A DNA stretch of 12,244 nt, from contig JBJKVQ010000008.1 in assembly GCA_045562575.1 (NCBI GenBank), forward strand, positions 1 through 12,244, in the 5' to 3' direction. This document shows positions 1-6,544 of the stretch, piece after piece. The stretch is from UBA6952 sp045562575. GTDB taxonomy: Bacteria; Chloroflexota; Dehalococcoidia; Lucifugimonadales; UBA6952. The notes under the pieces were generated by a model, which was given only the letters and a program-made list of their open reading frames with translations, made no database searches and was not told the origin of the DNA. The first letter of the stretch is position 1, and each line of letters starts with the position of its first letter. The translations under genes were made by a program, and so were the position numbers.

Positions 1-1
1 A

Positions 2-253
2 ATTGCTGCTGGATTGGGAAATCCTCGTTCAGTAATTAATGACATAATGAATCCCTGTTTAAATAGGATGGGTTTAGAAAGTCGAAAAGCTTTAAAAACT
101 GCAATTACAAATTTCAATCTTTTATCTGAAGATGCCATTGTCCATGTTGAAGGTAAACCATTAGATGGAATAGTACCTGACGAAACAAGTGAGGTTTATA
201 CAATGCTATCTAGTGGTGAATTTATTTTAGACGAAAAACCTCAAGACAGTTAA
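2..253 (+). CDS. C-terminal fragment of an unidentified protein
   Basis: The reading frame is open from base 2 to a TAA at 251-253, giving about 83 residues, so this is the end of a gene that begins upstream of the window. The fragment starts IAAGLGNPRSVINDIMNPC and ends GEFILDEKPQDS. It is soluble in character, mixed alpha/beta, with no membrane segment and no motif I can name. The phrase VHVEGKPLDGIVPD near the middle looks structured and may help a profile search. In-frame TTG and ATG codons exist (14 and 47), but the frame is open to the edge, so they are probably internal. The next gene follows 17 bp later on the same strand, so the two may share a transcript. Function is unknown. Confidence 0.6.
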   Translation: MAAGLGNPRSVINDIMNPCLNRMGLESRKALKTAITNFNLLSEDAIVHVEGKPLDGIVPDETSEVYTMLSSGEFILDEKPQDS

Positions 254-270
254 TTTCTCGGTAACCCATT

Positions 271-1143
271 ATGTCTGTAGCAACTCTTAATGATATAGAT
301 ATATTTTATGAAATTGCAGGAGACGGCCCCCCTATTATATTTATCCATGGTGGTTATGGTGGTGCGGATTCAACCGTAATTCCAAGAGATGATTCATGGG
401 TTCCTAGTTTAAGTGAAAGTAACACCATCATTACTTATGATCGTCGATCTGCTGGTAGATCAAGTTATCCAAATGAAATTCATTCTCTTGATATACTTAC
501 GACTGATTTACGAGAACTTATTTTATATCTAGATCTAAATAAACCTACAATTATTGGCTCATCTGCAGGAGGACCAATATCTTTAAATTATACTCTCAAT
601 TTTCAGAATGATGTCGAAAAACTAATATTAGTTAATACCAGTTCTAGACTTTGGAAAAATAATTATAGAACGAATGCATGCATTGAATTAAAAAGTCGTC
701 ATAAAACTCTAGATGACCTTGGCCCAGATAACGCATTTGAAATCCTACGAAACAAACCATCATTATTATCTTTGTATTTACCACCCGAGGGGTCTGGACC
801 TATTCCTGAAGAAAGAAAACCTATTGTTGCTACAAGAAATCAAGAGATTAAACAACTTACAAGTTCTTTAACAAATAATGAAAAAGCGATATACGCTATG
901 GGTACATTACGAAATCAATTTGCATATGCAGATTCAGATTTATCTTCCAGACTAAACGAAATAGCTATACCAACACTGGTTATACATGGAGATTCAGATA
1001 ATCAGGTACCATATCCTCTTGGTAAAGAACTTTCTGAACAAATACCAAATTCGCAATTAGTAACAATACCTAACGCCGGACATGCCTTAATGTATTGGGA
1101 CAAAACAATAGAGTCGATTAAATCTTTTTGTAATCCAGATTAG
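271..1143 (+). CDS. alpha/beta-hydrolase fold protein
   Basis: A 290-residue protein with the full layout of a single-domain alpha/beta hydrolase. The oxyanion-hole HGG lies at 26-28, the nucleophile elbow is G-S-S-A-G at 96-100 (Ser98), the acid is probably Asp243 in HGDSDNQVP, and the base is His271 in NAGH. The segment at about 130-220 is the variable cap. The fold family covers esterases, epoxide hydrolases, C-C bond hydrolases and proline iminopeptidases; the sequence does not fix the substrate. There is no signal peptide, so it is likely cytoplasmic. The start ATG is 17 bp after the preceding stop with only a weak ribosome site, which suggests read-through transcription from upstream. 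It ends 3 bp short of the convergent PPOX gene. The fold assignment is secure; the activity is open. Confidence 0.9.
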   Translation: MSVATLNDIDIFYEIAGDGPPIIFIHGGYGGADSTVIPRDDSWVPSLSESNTIITYDRRSAGRSSYPNEIHSLDILTTDLRELILYLDLNKPTIIGSSAGGPISLNYTLNFQNDVEKLILVNTSSRLWKNNYRTNACIELKSRHKTLDDLGPDNAFEILRNKPSLLSLYLPPEGSGPIPEERKPIVATRNQEIKQLTSSLTNNEKAIYAMGTLRNQFAYADSDLSSRLNEIAIPTLVIHGDSDNQVPYPLGKELSEQIPNSQLVTIPNAGHALMYWDKTIESIKSFCNPD

Positions 1144-1146
1144 AAT

Positions 1147-1560
1147 TTATCTATCTATCCAGGCATTTGTTTTAGTAATTTTAATGTTAATAATAATGGT
1201 ATGACGACTTTCCATAATCTGCTGAGCAAATTTCTTGCCCTCAGTATTACCATCATATTTTGTACATACCTGAATTATTTTATTCGGATCAGCTGGATCA
1301 CTAATCTCAGCAATTCCATTAAATATTACATATTGATAAGGCCTTGAACTATTAGCAATAGATAATGAAACATTTGGATTTTTTCTAATATGTTCGATTT
1401 TTTTGGATTTAATATTACTTATTAACCATAAATTACCATCTTCATACTTAAACCAAATTGGTACAGGAAATGGATTATTAGATTCATCTACAACTGTAAG
1501 ATGGGAAATATAAGGTTGTTGTAAAAATTCTTCTATCTCACTTTTATTCATTTTCGCCAT
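1147..1560 (-). CDS. PPOX-class split beta-barrel flavin/F420-dependent protein
   Basis: A 137-residue protein of the pyridoxamine-5'-phosphate oxidase-like split-barrel superfamily. The N-terminal helix and first strands (EEFLQQPYISHLTVVD), then PVPIWFKYEDGNLWLISN at about 32-49 and the following KSKKIEHIRKNPNVSLSI, are the usual family pattern. Short proteins of this kind include F420- or flavin-dependent reductases as well as heme-binding members, so the cofactor cannot be stated. An ATG at 1575 would add five residues, but the start at 1560 is preferred: it begins MAKMNKSEIEEFL, as family members commonly do, and has an AGG seven bases upstream, while the ATG at 1575 has none. It is divergent from the M55 peptidase gene across 77 bp and convergent with the hydrolase. 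Confidence 0.85.
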   Translation of the reverse strand: MAKMNKSEIEEFLQQPYISHLTVVDESNNPFPVPIWFKYEDGNLWLISNIKSKKIEHIRKNPNVSLSIANSSRPYQYVIFNGIAEISDPADPNKIIQVCTKYDGNTEGKKFAQQIMESRHTIIINIKITKTNAWIDR

Positions 1561-1637
1561 ATCAGTACCTAACATATTGATTTTAAGTAAATTTTCTATA
1601 TTCTACATAAATATAAAACATATTTGGGAGGATTTAT

Positions 1638-2465
1638 ATGGCTATTTCTGCACTAATCTCAATAGACATGGAAGGTATAAGTGGTATTGTAGATACTGAT
1701 CAAACAAATAGATACCGAGGTCAAGATTATCAACATATGCGAAATATTATGACGCTCGAAGGAAATGCTGCTATTGAGGGATGTTTTGAAGGTGGTGCTG
1801 ATAGAGTCCTCATTGCTGATAGTCATGGATCATTTAGAAATTTATTACCTGATCTGATAGACCCTAGAGCTGAACTGATTACTGGAGCTCCTAGACCCCT
1901 CTGCATGATGGAAGGTGTGGATCAAAACATTGATATAGCACTCTGTATTGGATACCACAATAGACCAGGTGAACCTGGGGTGCTCAGCCACACAATTCGA
2001 GGATCTAGTGTAATACAAAATATCTTCATTAATGATATACCTGCGAGTGAATTTGATTTAAATCTTGGTATTGCAGGCCACTATAATGTACCAATTGGAT
2101 TGATTAGTGGTGATACAGACATAATTAGAGAAGCTAAAAAGACTGTACAAAATATCATTGGGGTTTCAGTTAAAGAAGCAATTAGCACTCATTCAGCTAT
2201 TTCATTATCCCCTCAAAACGCTTGCGAACTAATAAAAAAGAGCTCAAAGGAATGTCTGGAAAATTATTCTATTTTCAAACCTAAGAATTATGAAAATGTT
2301 AAACTGTCTGTTGAATTTTCAAATGACTTGATGGCAGATCTAGCATGTTATATTCCAGAAATACAACGAGTAAATCGTAAGACTATATCTTACAAATCTG
2401 ATGATTTTGTTAGTGCATTTAAACTTATTTATGCAACTATCCTTTTAGCAGGAACGTTAACATAG
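1638..2465 (+). CDS. M55 family D-aminopeptidase (DppA-like)
   Basis: A 275-residue zinc aminopeptidase of the DppA (M55) family, which removes N-terminal D-amino acids from short peptides and assembles as a ring-shaped oligomer. The metal ligands expected from the family are all visible: Asp10 and Glu12 in SIDMEGISG, His63 in DSHG, His107 in GYHNRPG and Glu138 in ASEFDLN. The HT(I)RG stretch at 118-122 carries the catalytic-site histidine. The AGHYNVPIGLISGDTD block at 146-161 is typical. Length is normal for the family. The start ATG has a strong GGGAGG six bases upstream (1626-1631). It is not next to a dipeptide ABC transporter, the context of the Bacillus gene. A role in recycling D-amino-acid-containing cell-wall or dissolved peptides is inference. 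Confidence 0.9.
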   Translation: MAISALISIDMEGISGIVDTDQTNRYRGQDYQHMRNIMTLEGNAAIEGCFEGGADRVLIADSHGSFRNLLPDLIDPRAELITGAPRPLCMMEGVDQNIDIALCIGYHNRPGEPGVLSHTIRGSSVIQNIFINDIPASEFDLNLGIAGHYNVPIGLISGDTDIIREAKKTVQNIIGVSVKEAISTHSAISLSPQNACELIKKSSKECLENYSIFKPKNYENVKLSVEFSNDLMADLACYIPEIQRVNRKTISYKSDDFVSAFKLIYATILLAGTLT

Positions 2466-2507
2466 TTAATCATATTTCACGGCGCACTAAGCATCCACGC
2501 ATTGAAT

Positions 2508-2516
2508 TGTGATAAA
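2508..2516 (+). promoter_or_regulatory. extended -10 element, possible leaderless promoter
   Basis: TGT followed by GATAAA (hexamer 2511-2516) resembles an extended -10. The ATG of the next gene is at 2525, eight bases beyond the hexamer, where transcription would be expected to begin. No Shine-Dalgarno sequence lies between them and no clear -35 is present. Confidence 0.3.
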
Positions 2517-2524
2517 ATTTCTGC

Positions 2525-2776
2525 ATGAAGAATTTAATTAATGGATTACAGGACGCAATGTCCGAAAAGAGTTGGATTAAAATCCTAATAGTTAACCTCA
2601 TGTTGTTATTGGGTATGGGTATGGCATTTTCGCTTCCACCAATCGCTGCAGCTGCTATCTTTTGTTCAGTTGTATGTCCGATAGTTTTGGTTATCTTTGG
2701 AAATAATTACGCTATACCATTTTCTGGTTTAGGGTTTGTGTGGTTTCTGTATGCCGTAGTTATATATTTTAATTGA
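2525..2776 (+). CDS. small membrane protein of unknown function
   Basis: An 83-residue hydrophobic protein. After a short amphipathic N-terminus (MKNLINGLQDAMSEKSW) there are two or three membrane segments, roughly residues 18-37, 39-58 and 64-81. I recognise no family. It ends in two consecutive TGA codons. The start ATG has no ribosome-binding site and lies just downstream of a -10-like element, so the mRNA may be leaderless. It sits between the M55 gene (59 bp upstream) and tRNA-Arg (64 bp downstream). The hydrophobic pattern and codon use look like a real gene, but with no recognised homologue confidence is moderate. Confidence 0.55.
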   Translation: MKNLINGLQDAMSEKSWIKILIVNLMLLLGMGMAFSLPPIAAAAIFCSVVCPIVLVIFGNNYAIPFSGLGFVWFLYAVVIYFN

Positions 2777-2800
2777 TGATTTCTAACTACTGTTAGATCA

Positions 2801-2829
2801 TTGTAATTCACTGATTTTAAATATAAAAT
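2801..2829 (+). promoter_or_regulatory. sigma70-type promoter for tRNA-Arg and perhaps the antiporter operon
   Basis: The -35 TTGTAA (2801-2806) and -10 TAAAAT (2824-2829) are separated by exactly 17 bp. They match consensus at 4 of 6 and 5 of 6 positions. The predicted start, near 2836, is about five bases before the tRNA. No other convincing promoter was seen before the antiporter gene. Confidence 0.55.
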
Positions 2830-2840
2830 ATCATGAATTA

Positions 2841-2916
2841 GCGCCTGTAGCTCAGTGGATAGAGCATCGGTCTTCGGAACCGAGTGTCGTGGGTTCGAAT
2901 CCCTCCAGGCGTACCA
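2841..2916 (+). tRNA. tRNA-Arg (anticodon UCG)
   Basis: The 76 bases fold as a class I tRNA with the CCA tail encoded (2914-2916). The acceptor stem GCGCCTG pairs with CAGGCGT, including one G-U pair at the end. The D arm is GCTC/GAGC. The anticodon stem TCGGT/ACCGA encloses the loop CTTCGGA, giving anticodon TCG, which reads CGA and possibly other CGN arginine codons. The T arm GTGGG-TTCGAAT-CCCTC has a U-U mismatch at its second pair. Only 31 bp, without a terminator-like hairpin, separate it from the antiporter start codon, so it probably leads that transcript. Confidence 0.95.
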
Positions 2917-2947
2917 TAATAATATTAACATCTTGAGGTAATAAAAT

Positions 2948-4192
2948 ATGGAAGGACATGCTGAACATATCATTCAGTTAATGCTACAACTTGCGATTAT
3001 ATTTATTGTAGCAAAATCAGCAGCTGAAATTGCAGTAAGGTATATAAAAGTTCCACCTGTTCTTGGTGAACTATTTGCAGGAGTTATTATTGGTCCATTC
3101 GCTTTAGGCGCGATTGCACTAGGTTCTTTTGGCCCATTATTTCCTGGTGATCATGGGCATGAAATACCTACAGAGATAAACTTTCTTGGTCAAGTGGCGT
3201 CCTTGGTTCTGATGTTTGTTGTTGGTATAGAAACAAACCTTGAGCAATTTCTGAAATATGCCAGAAAATCTTTTCTGATTGCAATTGGAGGGGTGCTTGT
3301 ACCTTTTACCGTAGGTGCAAGTTTAACCGTCCTATTTGGATTTGCAGACTCATTTATGAGTATTGAAGCACTCTTTATAGGATCAATATTAACTGCAACA
3401 TCAATTGGAATTACTGCCCGCATACTAAAAGATCTAGAAAAATTAGACGGACCTGAAGGTATTACTATACTTGCTGCTGCTGTGTTCGATGATGTTTTTG
3501 GGATATTAGTTTTAGCAATAGTTATAAGTTTGAATGAAACCCAAACTATTTCATCATCAAATATCATAATCATTGCTGTACAAGCTATTGGTATCTGGCT
3601 AGCAATAACTGCTTCCAGTTTTCTTTTATCTGGCCCTCTTTCAAAGTTTATTTCTGGATTTAATACTGAAGGTGCATTAGTAGCTATACCATTAGGATTA
3701 GCACTTATTTGTGCAGCTTTGGCCGAACATTTTGGTCTCGCCATGATTATTGGTGCGTATTCTTTCGGTTTAGGTATGTCTAACTCAAAAATCAAACATG
3801 AAATAGAACATCAATTACATAATATTTATAACCTACTTGTACCCGTATTTTTTGTTGTTATGGGTATGATGGTAGATCTTTCAGCTATCAGTACTCCAGT
3901 TTTAGTATTTGGTATTGTTATATCTCTAACTGCTACACTCGACAAATTAATAGGTAGCGGAATTCCTGCTTTTTTCTCTGGGTTCAATCGAATAGGAGCT
4001 CTCCGAATAGGTGTGGGTATGATACCTAGGGGTGAAATAGCATTAATTATTGCCGGCATCGGTTTATCAAAAGGGATTATTGGTACCGATTTATTCGGTG
4101 TCTCAGTAATAATGACAATGTCTACTACGATTATTGCTTCTATCATCCTACCTAGGTTATTTAAAAACAACCAAGATGGCATAAAAAAATAA
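2948..4192 (+). CDS. CPA2-family cation/proton antiporter (NapA/KefB-type membrane domain)
   Basis: A 414-residue polytopic membrane protein of the monovalent cation:proton antiporter-2 family, with about 12-13 hydrophobic helices. The paired acidic residues Asp181-Asp182 (AAAVFDDVFG) match the two-aspartate ion site of electrogenic Na+/H+ members such as NapA. The PPVLGELFAGVIIGP motif at 36-50 and the late MIPRGEIALIIA motif are family hallmarks. It stops after the last helix and has no C-terminal RCK/TrkA-N domain, unlike KefB/KefC, so glutathione-gated K+ efflux is unlikely. GAGG nine bases before the ATG serves as ribosome site. It is the first protein gene of a tight five-gene run, 20 bp before the VOC gene. 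It may maintain ion balance or move an organic anion; the family's Na+/H+ role is the default. Confidence 0.9.
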   Translation: MEGHAEHIIQLMLQLAIIFIVAKSAAEIAVRYIKVPPVLGELFAGVIIGPFALGAIALGSFGPLFPGDHGHEIPTEINFLGQVASLVLMFVVGIETNLEQFLKYARKSFLIAIGGVLVPFTVGASLTVLFGFADSFMSIEALFIGSILTATSIGITARILKDLEKLDGPEGITILAAAVFDDVFGILVLAIVISLNETQTISSSNIIIIAVQAIGIWLAITASSFLLSGPLSKFISGFNTEGALVAIPLGLALICAALAEHFGLAMIIGAYSFGLGMSNSKIKHEIEHQLHNIYNLLVPVFFVVMGMMVDLSAISTPVLVFGIVISLTATLDKLIGSGIPAFFSGFNRIGALRIGVGMIPRGEIALIIAGIGLSKGIIGTDLFGVSVIMTMSTTIIASIILPRLFKNNQDGIKK

Positions 4193-4212
4193 TATAAAAC
4201 AGGAGATAAATT

Positions 4213-4602
4213 ATGGACTATAAATGGATTGATCATATCGTTATTGCAGTCAAAGATTTAAACCAAGGCATATCAAATTATCAAAATGGAATGGGTATGG
4301 AACTAGAACGTACAGATGTCTCTGAAAAACTTGGTATTAAACAGGCTTTTTTTAATCTTGGAAATGGTACTCATATTGAACTTGTTGAACCACTTGGCCC
4401 AGAGACACCAGTAGGACGTAAAATTGAAAGATCCGGAGAAGGTGTCCACCTAATAGCTTTAGCAGTTGAAAACATGGAAAAATCAATCAAACAATTAGAG
4501 TCTAACGGAGTACAGCTGATTGGTGCTGATAATCCTACTGGACAAGTATTTTTACATCCTAAATCAACGAATGGTGTTCTTATCCAAATTGTTGAGAAAT
4601 AA
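4213..4602 (+). CDS. VOC-superfamily protein, methylmalonyl-CoA epimerase-like with altered metal site
   Basis: A 129-residue protein that aligns along its whole length with methylmalonyl-CoA epimerases: IDHIVIAVKDL at the start, HIELVEPLGPETPVG at 54-68, GEGVHLIALAV at 76-85 and FLHPKSTNGVLIQIV at the end. In the epimerase (as I recall the Propionibacterium and human enzymes) the metal is held by His, Gln/Glu, the second His of GLHHIA, and the Glu of GVL(I/V)EL. Here His8 and Glu56 remain, but the other two positions are Leu80 and Gln125. The adjacent His79 is not the ligand position. It is therefore unlikely to be a standard epimerase and may be a divergent isomerase, lyase or binding protein of the cluster. 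AGGAG lies seven bases before the ATG (4201-4205). The next gene starts 25 bp after the stop. Confidence 0.85.
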   Translation: MDYKWIDHIVIAVKDLNQGISNYQNGMGMELERTDVSEKLGIKQAFFNLGNGTHIELVEPLGPETPVGRKIERSGEGVHLIALAVENMEKSIKQLESNGVQLIGADNPTGQVFLHPKSTNGVLIQIVEK

Positions 4603-4627
4603 TTCATCGCAGCAAAAGGAGCATTTT

Positions 4628-5521
4628 ATGACTAAAACATTTACCGGTGTACACTGGATGCTTGCAACTCCATTTTTAGATGACGAAGAAGTTGATGTAA
4701 ATTCTATTTCAAACCTTATGGAAAAAGCATATTCTTCTCGATGTGAAGGAGTCGTTGTACTTGGAGTTACAGGCGAATCAGCTCGTCTAACAGATGAAGA
4801 AAGACAAATTATAACAAAAGAAGTAATTAATAATGCTAATAGTTTGTCTGTTACCGTCGGTACAACTGCAGCAAGTACTAAATCTACGATAAAATATAGT
4901 CAAGAAGCTGAAAAATTAGGGGCTTCTGCTGTCATGATTTCTGCTCCACCCATGGGTAAACCAAACTTGGGAGCCTTACTTACCCATTATGAAAAAATTG
5001 CAGAATGCATAGATATCCCCATTGTGGTTCAAGATTACCCACAAACCTCTGGAGTCCATATGCCTCCCCAATTTATATCACAATTAGCTGAAAAAATTCC
5101 CCAAGTAATTTACCTTAAACTTGAAGATCCTCCTACCCCAAGTAAAATTACTGCTATAAGAAATTTAACTGGTAATAAATTATCTATTTTTGGTGGATTA
5201 GGTGGAGTATTTTTATTAGACGAATTGAATCGAGGATCTTCTGGTGCAATGACTGGATTTGCTTACCCTGAAGTTCTGGTTGATATATATACAAATGTAG
5301 CTAAGGGTGATTTGCAAGAAGCTGAAAATATATTTTTTAAATATTTACCAATGCTGTTATTTGAATTTCAAGAAGGAATCGGTATTTCAATAAGGAAATA
5401 TGCTCTTCATAATCGTGGTTTGATAAGTAGTTATAGAGTAAGACATCCTGGCCCTGAATTAAGTCAAGAAACTAAAGATGAATTTCATGATTTACTTACA
5501 AAACTAGAAGTACCGTACTAA
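4628..5521 (+). CDS. DHDPS/N-acetylneuraminate lyase family protein (class I aldolase-type), not DapA
   Basis: A 297-residue TIM-barrel protein of the dihydrodipicolinate synthase/NAL superfamily, whose members form a Schiff base between a lysine and a 2-oxoacid. The lysine is present as Lys164 in IYLKLED, and the GVTGES loop is at 46-51. Against E. coli DapA, Thr44 becomes Val47, Tyr107 becomes Pro (SAPPMG at 105-110), Tyr133 of YNVP becomes Gln135 in QDYP (with Tyr137 two places on) and Arg138 becomes Thr140. So it should not make dihydrodipicolinate; an aldolase, dehydratase or hydratase acting on a 2-oxoacid is more likely. An ATG-less upstream extension of the frame overlaps the previous gene. 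The start at 4628 is chosen because AAAGGAG lies six bases before it. Third of five genes in the run. Confidence 0.88.
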   Translation: MTKTFTGVHWMLATPFLDDEEVDVNSISNLMEKAYSSRCEGVVVLGVTGESARLTDEERQIITKEVINNANSLSVTVGTTAASTKSTIKYSQEAEKLGASAVMISAPPMGKPNLGALLTHYEKIAECIDIPIVVQDYPQTSGVHMPPQFISQLAEKIPQVIYLKLEDPPTPSKITAIRNLTGNKLSIFGGLGGVFLLDELNRGSSGAMTGFAYPEVLVDIYTNVAKGDLQEAENIFFKYLPMLLFEFQEGIGISIRKYALHNRGLISSYRVRHPGPELSQETKDEFHDLLTKLEVPY

Positions 5522-5549
5522 TAAAACAAGCAAAGTGAACGGAGACGCT

Positions 5550-6527
5550 ATGAGTAAAACTAAAATAGTTTTTATTACAAATTTACCAAAACATCTCGCT
5601 GAAGTGATAGCAACATACACCCCCGAAGGTTTTGAAACGACTATTATTAACGAGAGTATTGATAGCGAGAACACTCATAAGATTGTTGAAGATACTGAAT
5701 TTATAATAGGTTATGGTATTGCTCTCCCAGATTCTCTGATTAAATCAGCAAAAAACCTCAAACTCATACAACTTTTGAGTGCTGGATATGATCGCATGAA
5801 TTTTGAATTATTAGCAGAATTGAATATCTCCTGTGCAAATAACGGTGGAGCAAATTCTTGGGCAGTTGCAGATCATGCAGTACTACTAATGCTAGCCCTA
5901 TATAAAAAACTTACACTGAGTGATAAAGGTGTTCGAGAAGGTAACTGGAGAGGTGTTGTTGACGGATTTAATACCTATGAAATGGCAAATAAAAAAGTAG
6001 GGATTTTTGGTATTGGTAATATTGGGAAAAAAGTCGCTAAACGTGTTCAGGGATTTGATTGCATTGTTCAATATCATGACAAATATCGTTTATCTGAACA
6101 AGAAGAAAAAAATCTAAATTTATCTTACGTAGAACTTGAGGAATTATTCAAAACATCAGATATTATTTCGTTACACACCCCTTTAACGAACGAAACTAAA
6201 GGAATAATAAATACGCAGCAATTATCATTAATGAAAAGTTCTGCGATTTTAATTAATACTAGTCGTGGACCAGTTGTAAATGAACCCGATCTGATCAAAG
6301 CATTGCAAAATAATATTATTGCAGGAGCAGGGTTAGATGTAATGAATACTGAACCTATAGAAAAAGATAATCCCTTACTAGAATTAGACAATACAATAGT
6401 GACACCACATAGTGCAGGAACCACTTGGGATACATGGTTTAGAAGAGCTGAGTTTGCTTACAATAATATAAAAAGTGTCAATGAAGGCAATGCTCCGCTA
6501 GGAGTAGCAAAAAGTTATGAAAATTAA
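5550..6527 (+). CDS. D-isomer-specific 2-hydroxyacid dehydrogenase, NAD(P)-dependent
   Basis: A 325-residue protein of the D-2-hydroxyacid dehydrogenase family, which interconverts a 2-oxoacid and the D-2-hydroxyacid. The catalytic triad is complete: Arg239 in NTSRGP, Glu268 in DVMNTEP and His287 in TPHSAG. The Rossmann glycine motif GIGNIG is at 154-159, followed by an acidic residue, Asp177 (YHDKYR), that favours NAD. SAGYD at 77-81 is the usual substrate-loop position. Start: GTG at 5535 is in frame, but ATG at 5550 has GGAG five bases before it and fits the family N-terminus. It begins 28 bp after the DHDPS-like gene and ends 17 bp before the lyase, so it is surely in the same transcript. 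Which hydroxyacid it uses is not readable from the sequence. Confidence 0.92.
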   Translation: MSKTKIVFITNLPKHLAEVIATYTPEGFETTIINESIDSENTHKIVEDTEFIIGYGIALPDSLIKSAKNLKLIQLLSAGYDRMNFELLAELNISCANNGGANSWAVADHAVLLMLALYKKLTLSDKGVREGNWRGVVDGFNTYEMANKKVGIFGIGNIGKKVAKRVQGFDCIVQYHDKYRLSEQEEKNLNLSYVELEELFKTSDIISLHTPLTNETKGIINTQQLSLMKSSAILINTSRGPVVNEPDLIKALQNNIIAGAGLDVMNTEPIEKDNPLLELDNTIVTPHSAGTTWDTWFRRAEFAYNNIKSVNEGNAPLGVAKSYEN

Positions 6528-6544
6528 ATTTAAAGGAAATACTT

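Noticed and set aside
2771..2780. UGA at the end of the 83-residue gene as selenocysteine
   Set aside because: Two UGA codons in tandem and a short closed frame after them give no support for recoding.
2782..2797. Hairpin TCTAAC/GTTAGA as terminator of the 83-residue gene
   Set aside because: The stem is only 6 bp, AT-rich, and no T run follows.
2707..2973. An 88-codon open frame on the minus strand across tRNA-Arg, reading WRDSNPRHSVPKTDALSTELQ
   Set aside because: This is the antisense of a tRNA gene, a well-known false protein pattern in annotations, and it also overlaps the start of the antiporter gene.
3190..4236. Two long minus-strand open frames of 201 and 136 codons inside the antiporter gene
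   Set aside because: They are antisense to a clear CPA2 gene with intact family motifs and look like shadows of its codon bias.
4520..4627. A 36-residue N-terminal extension of the DHDPS-like protein
   Set aside because: It would overlap the VOC gene, while ATG 4628 has an ideal ribosome site and the normal family N-terminus.
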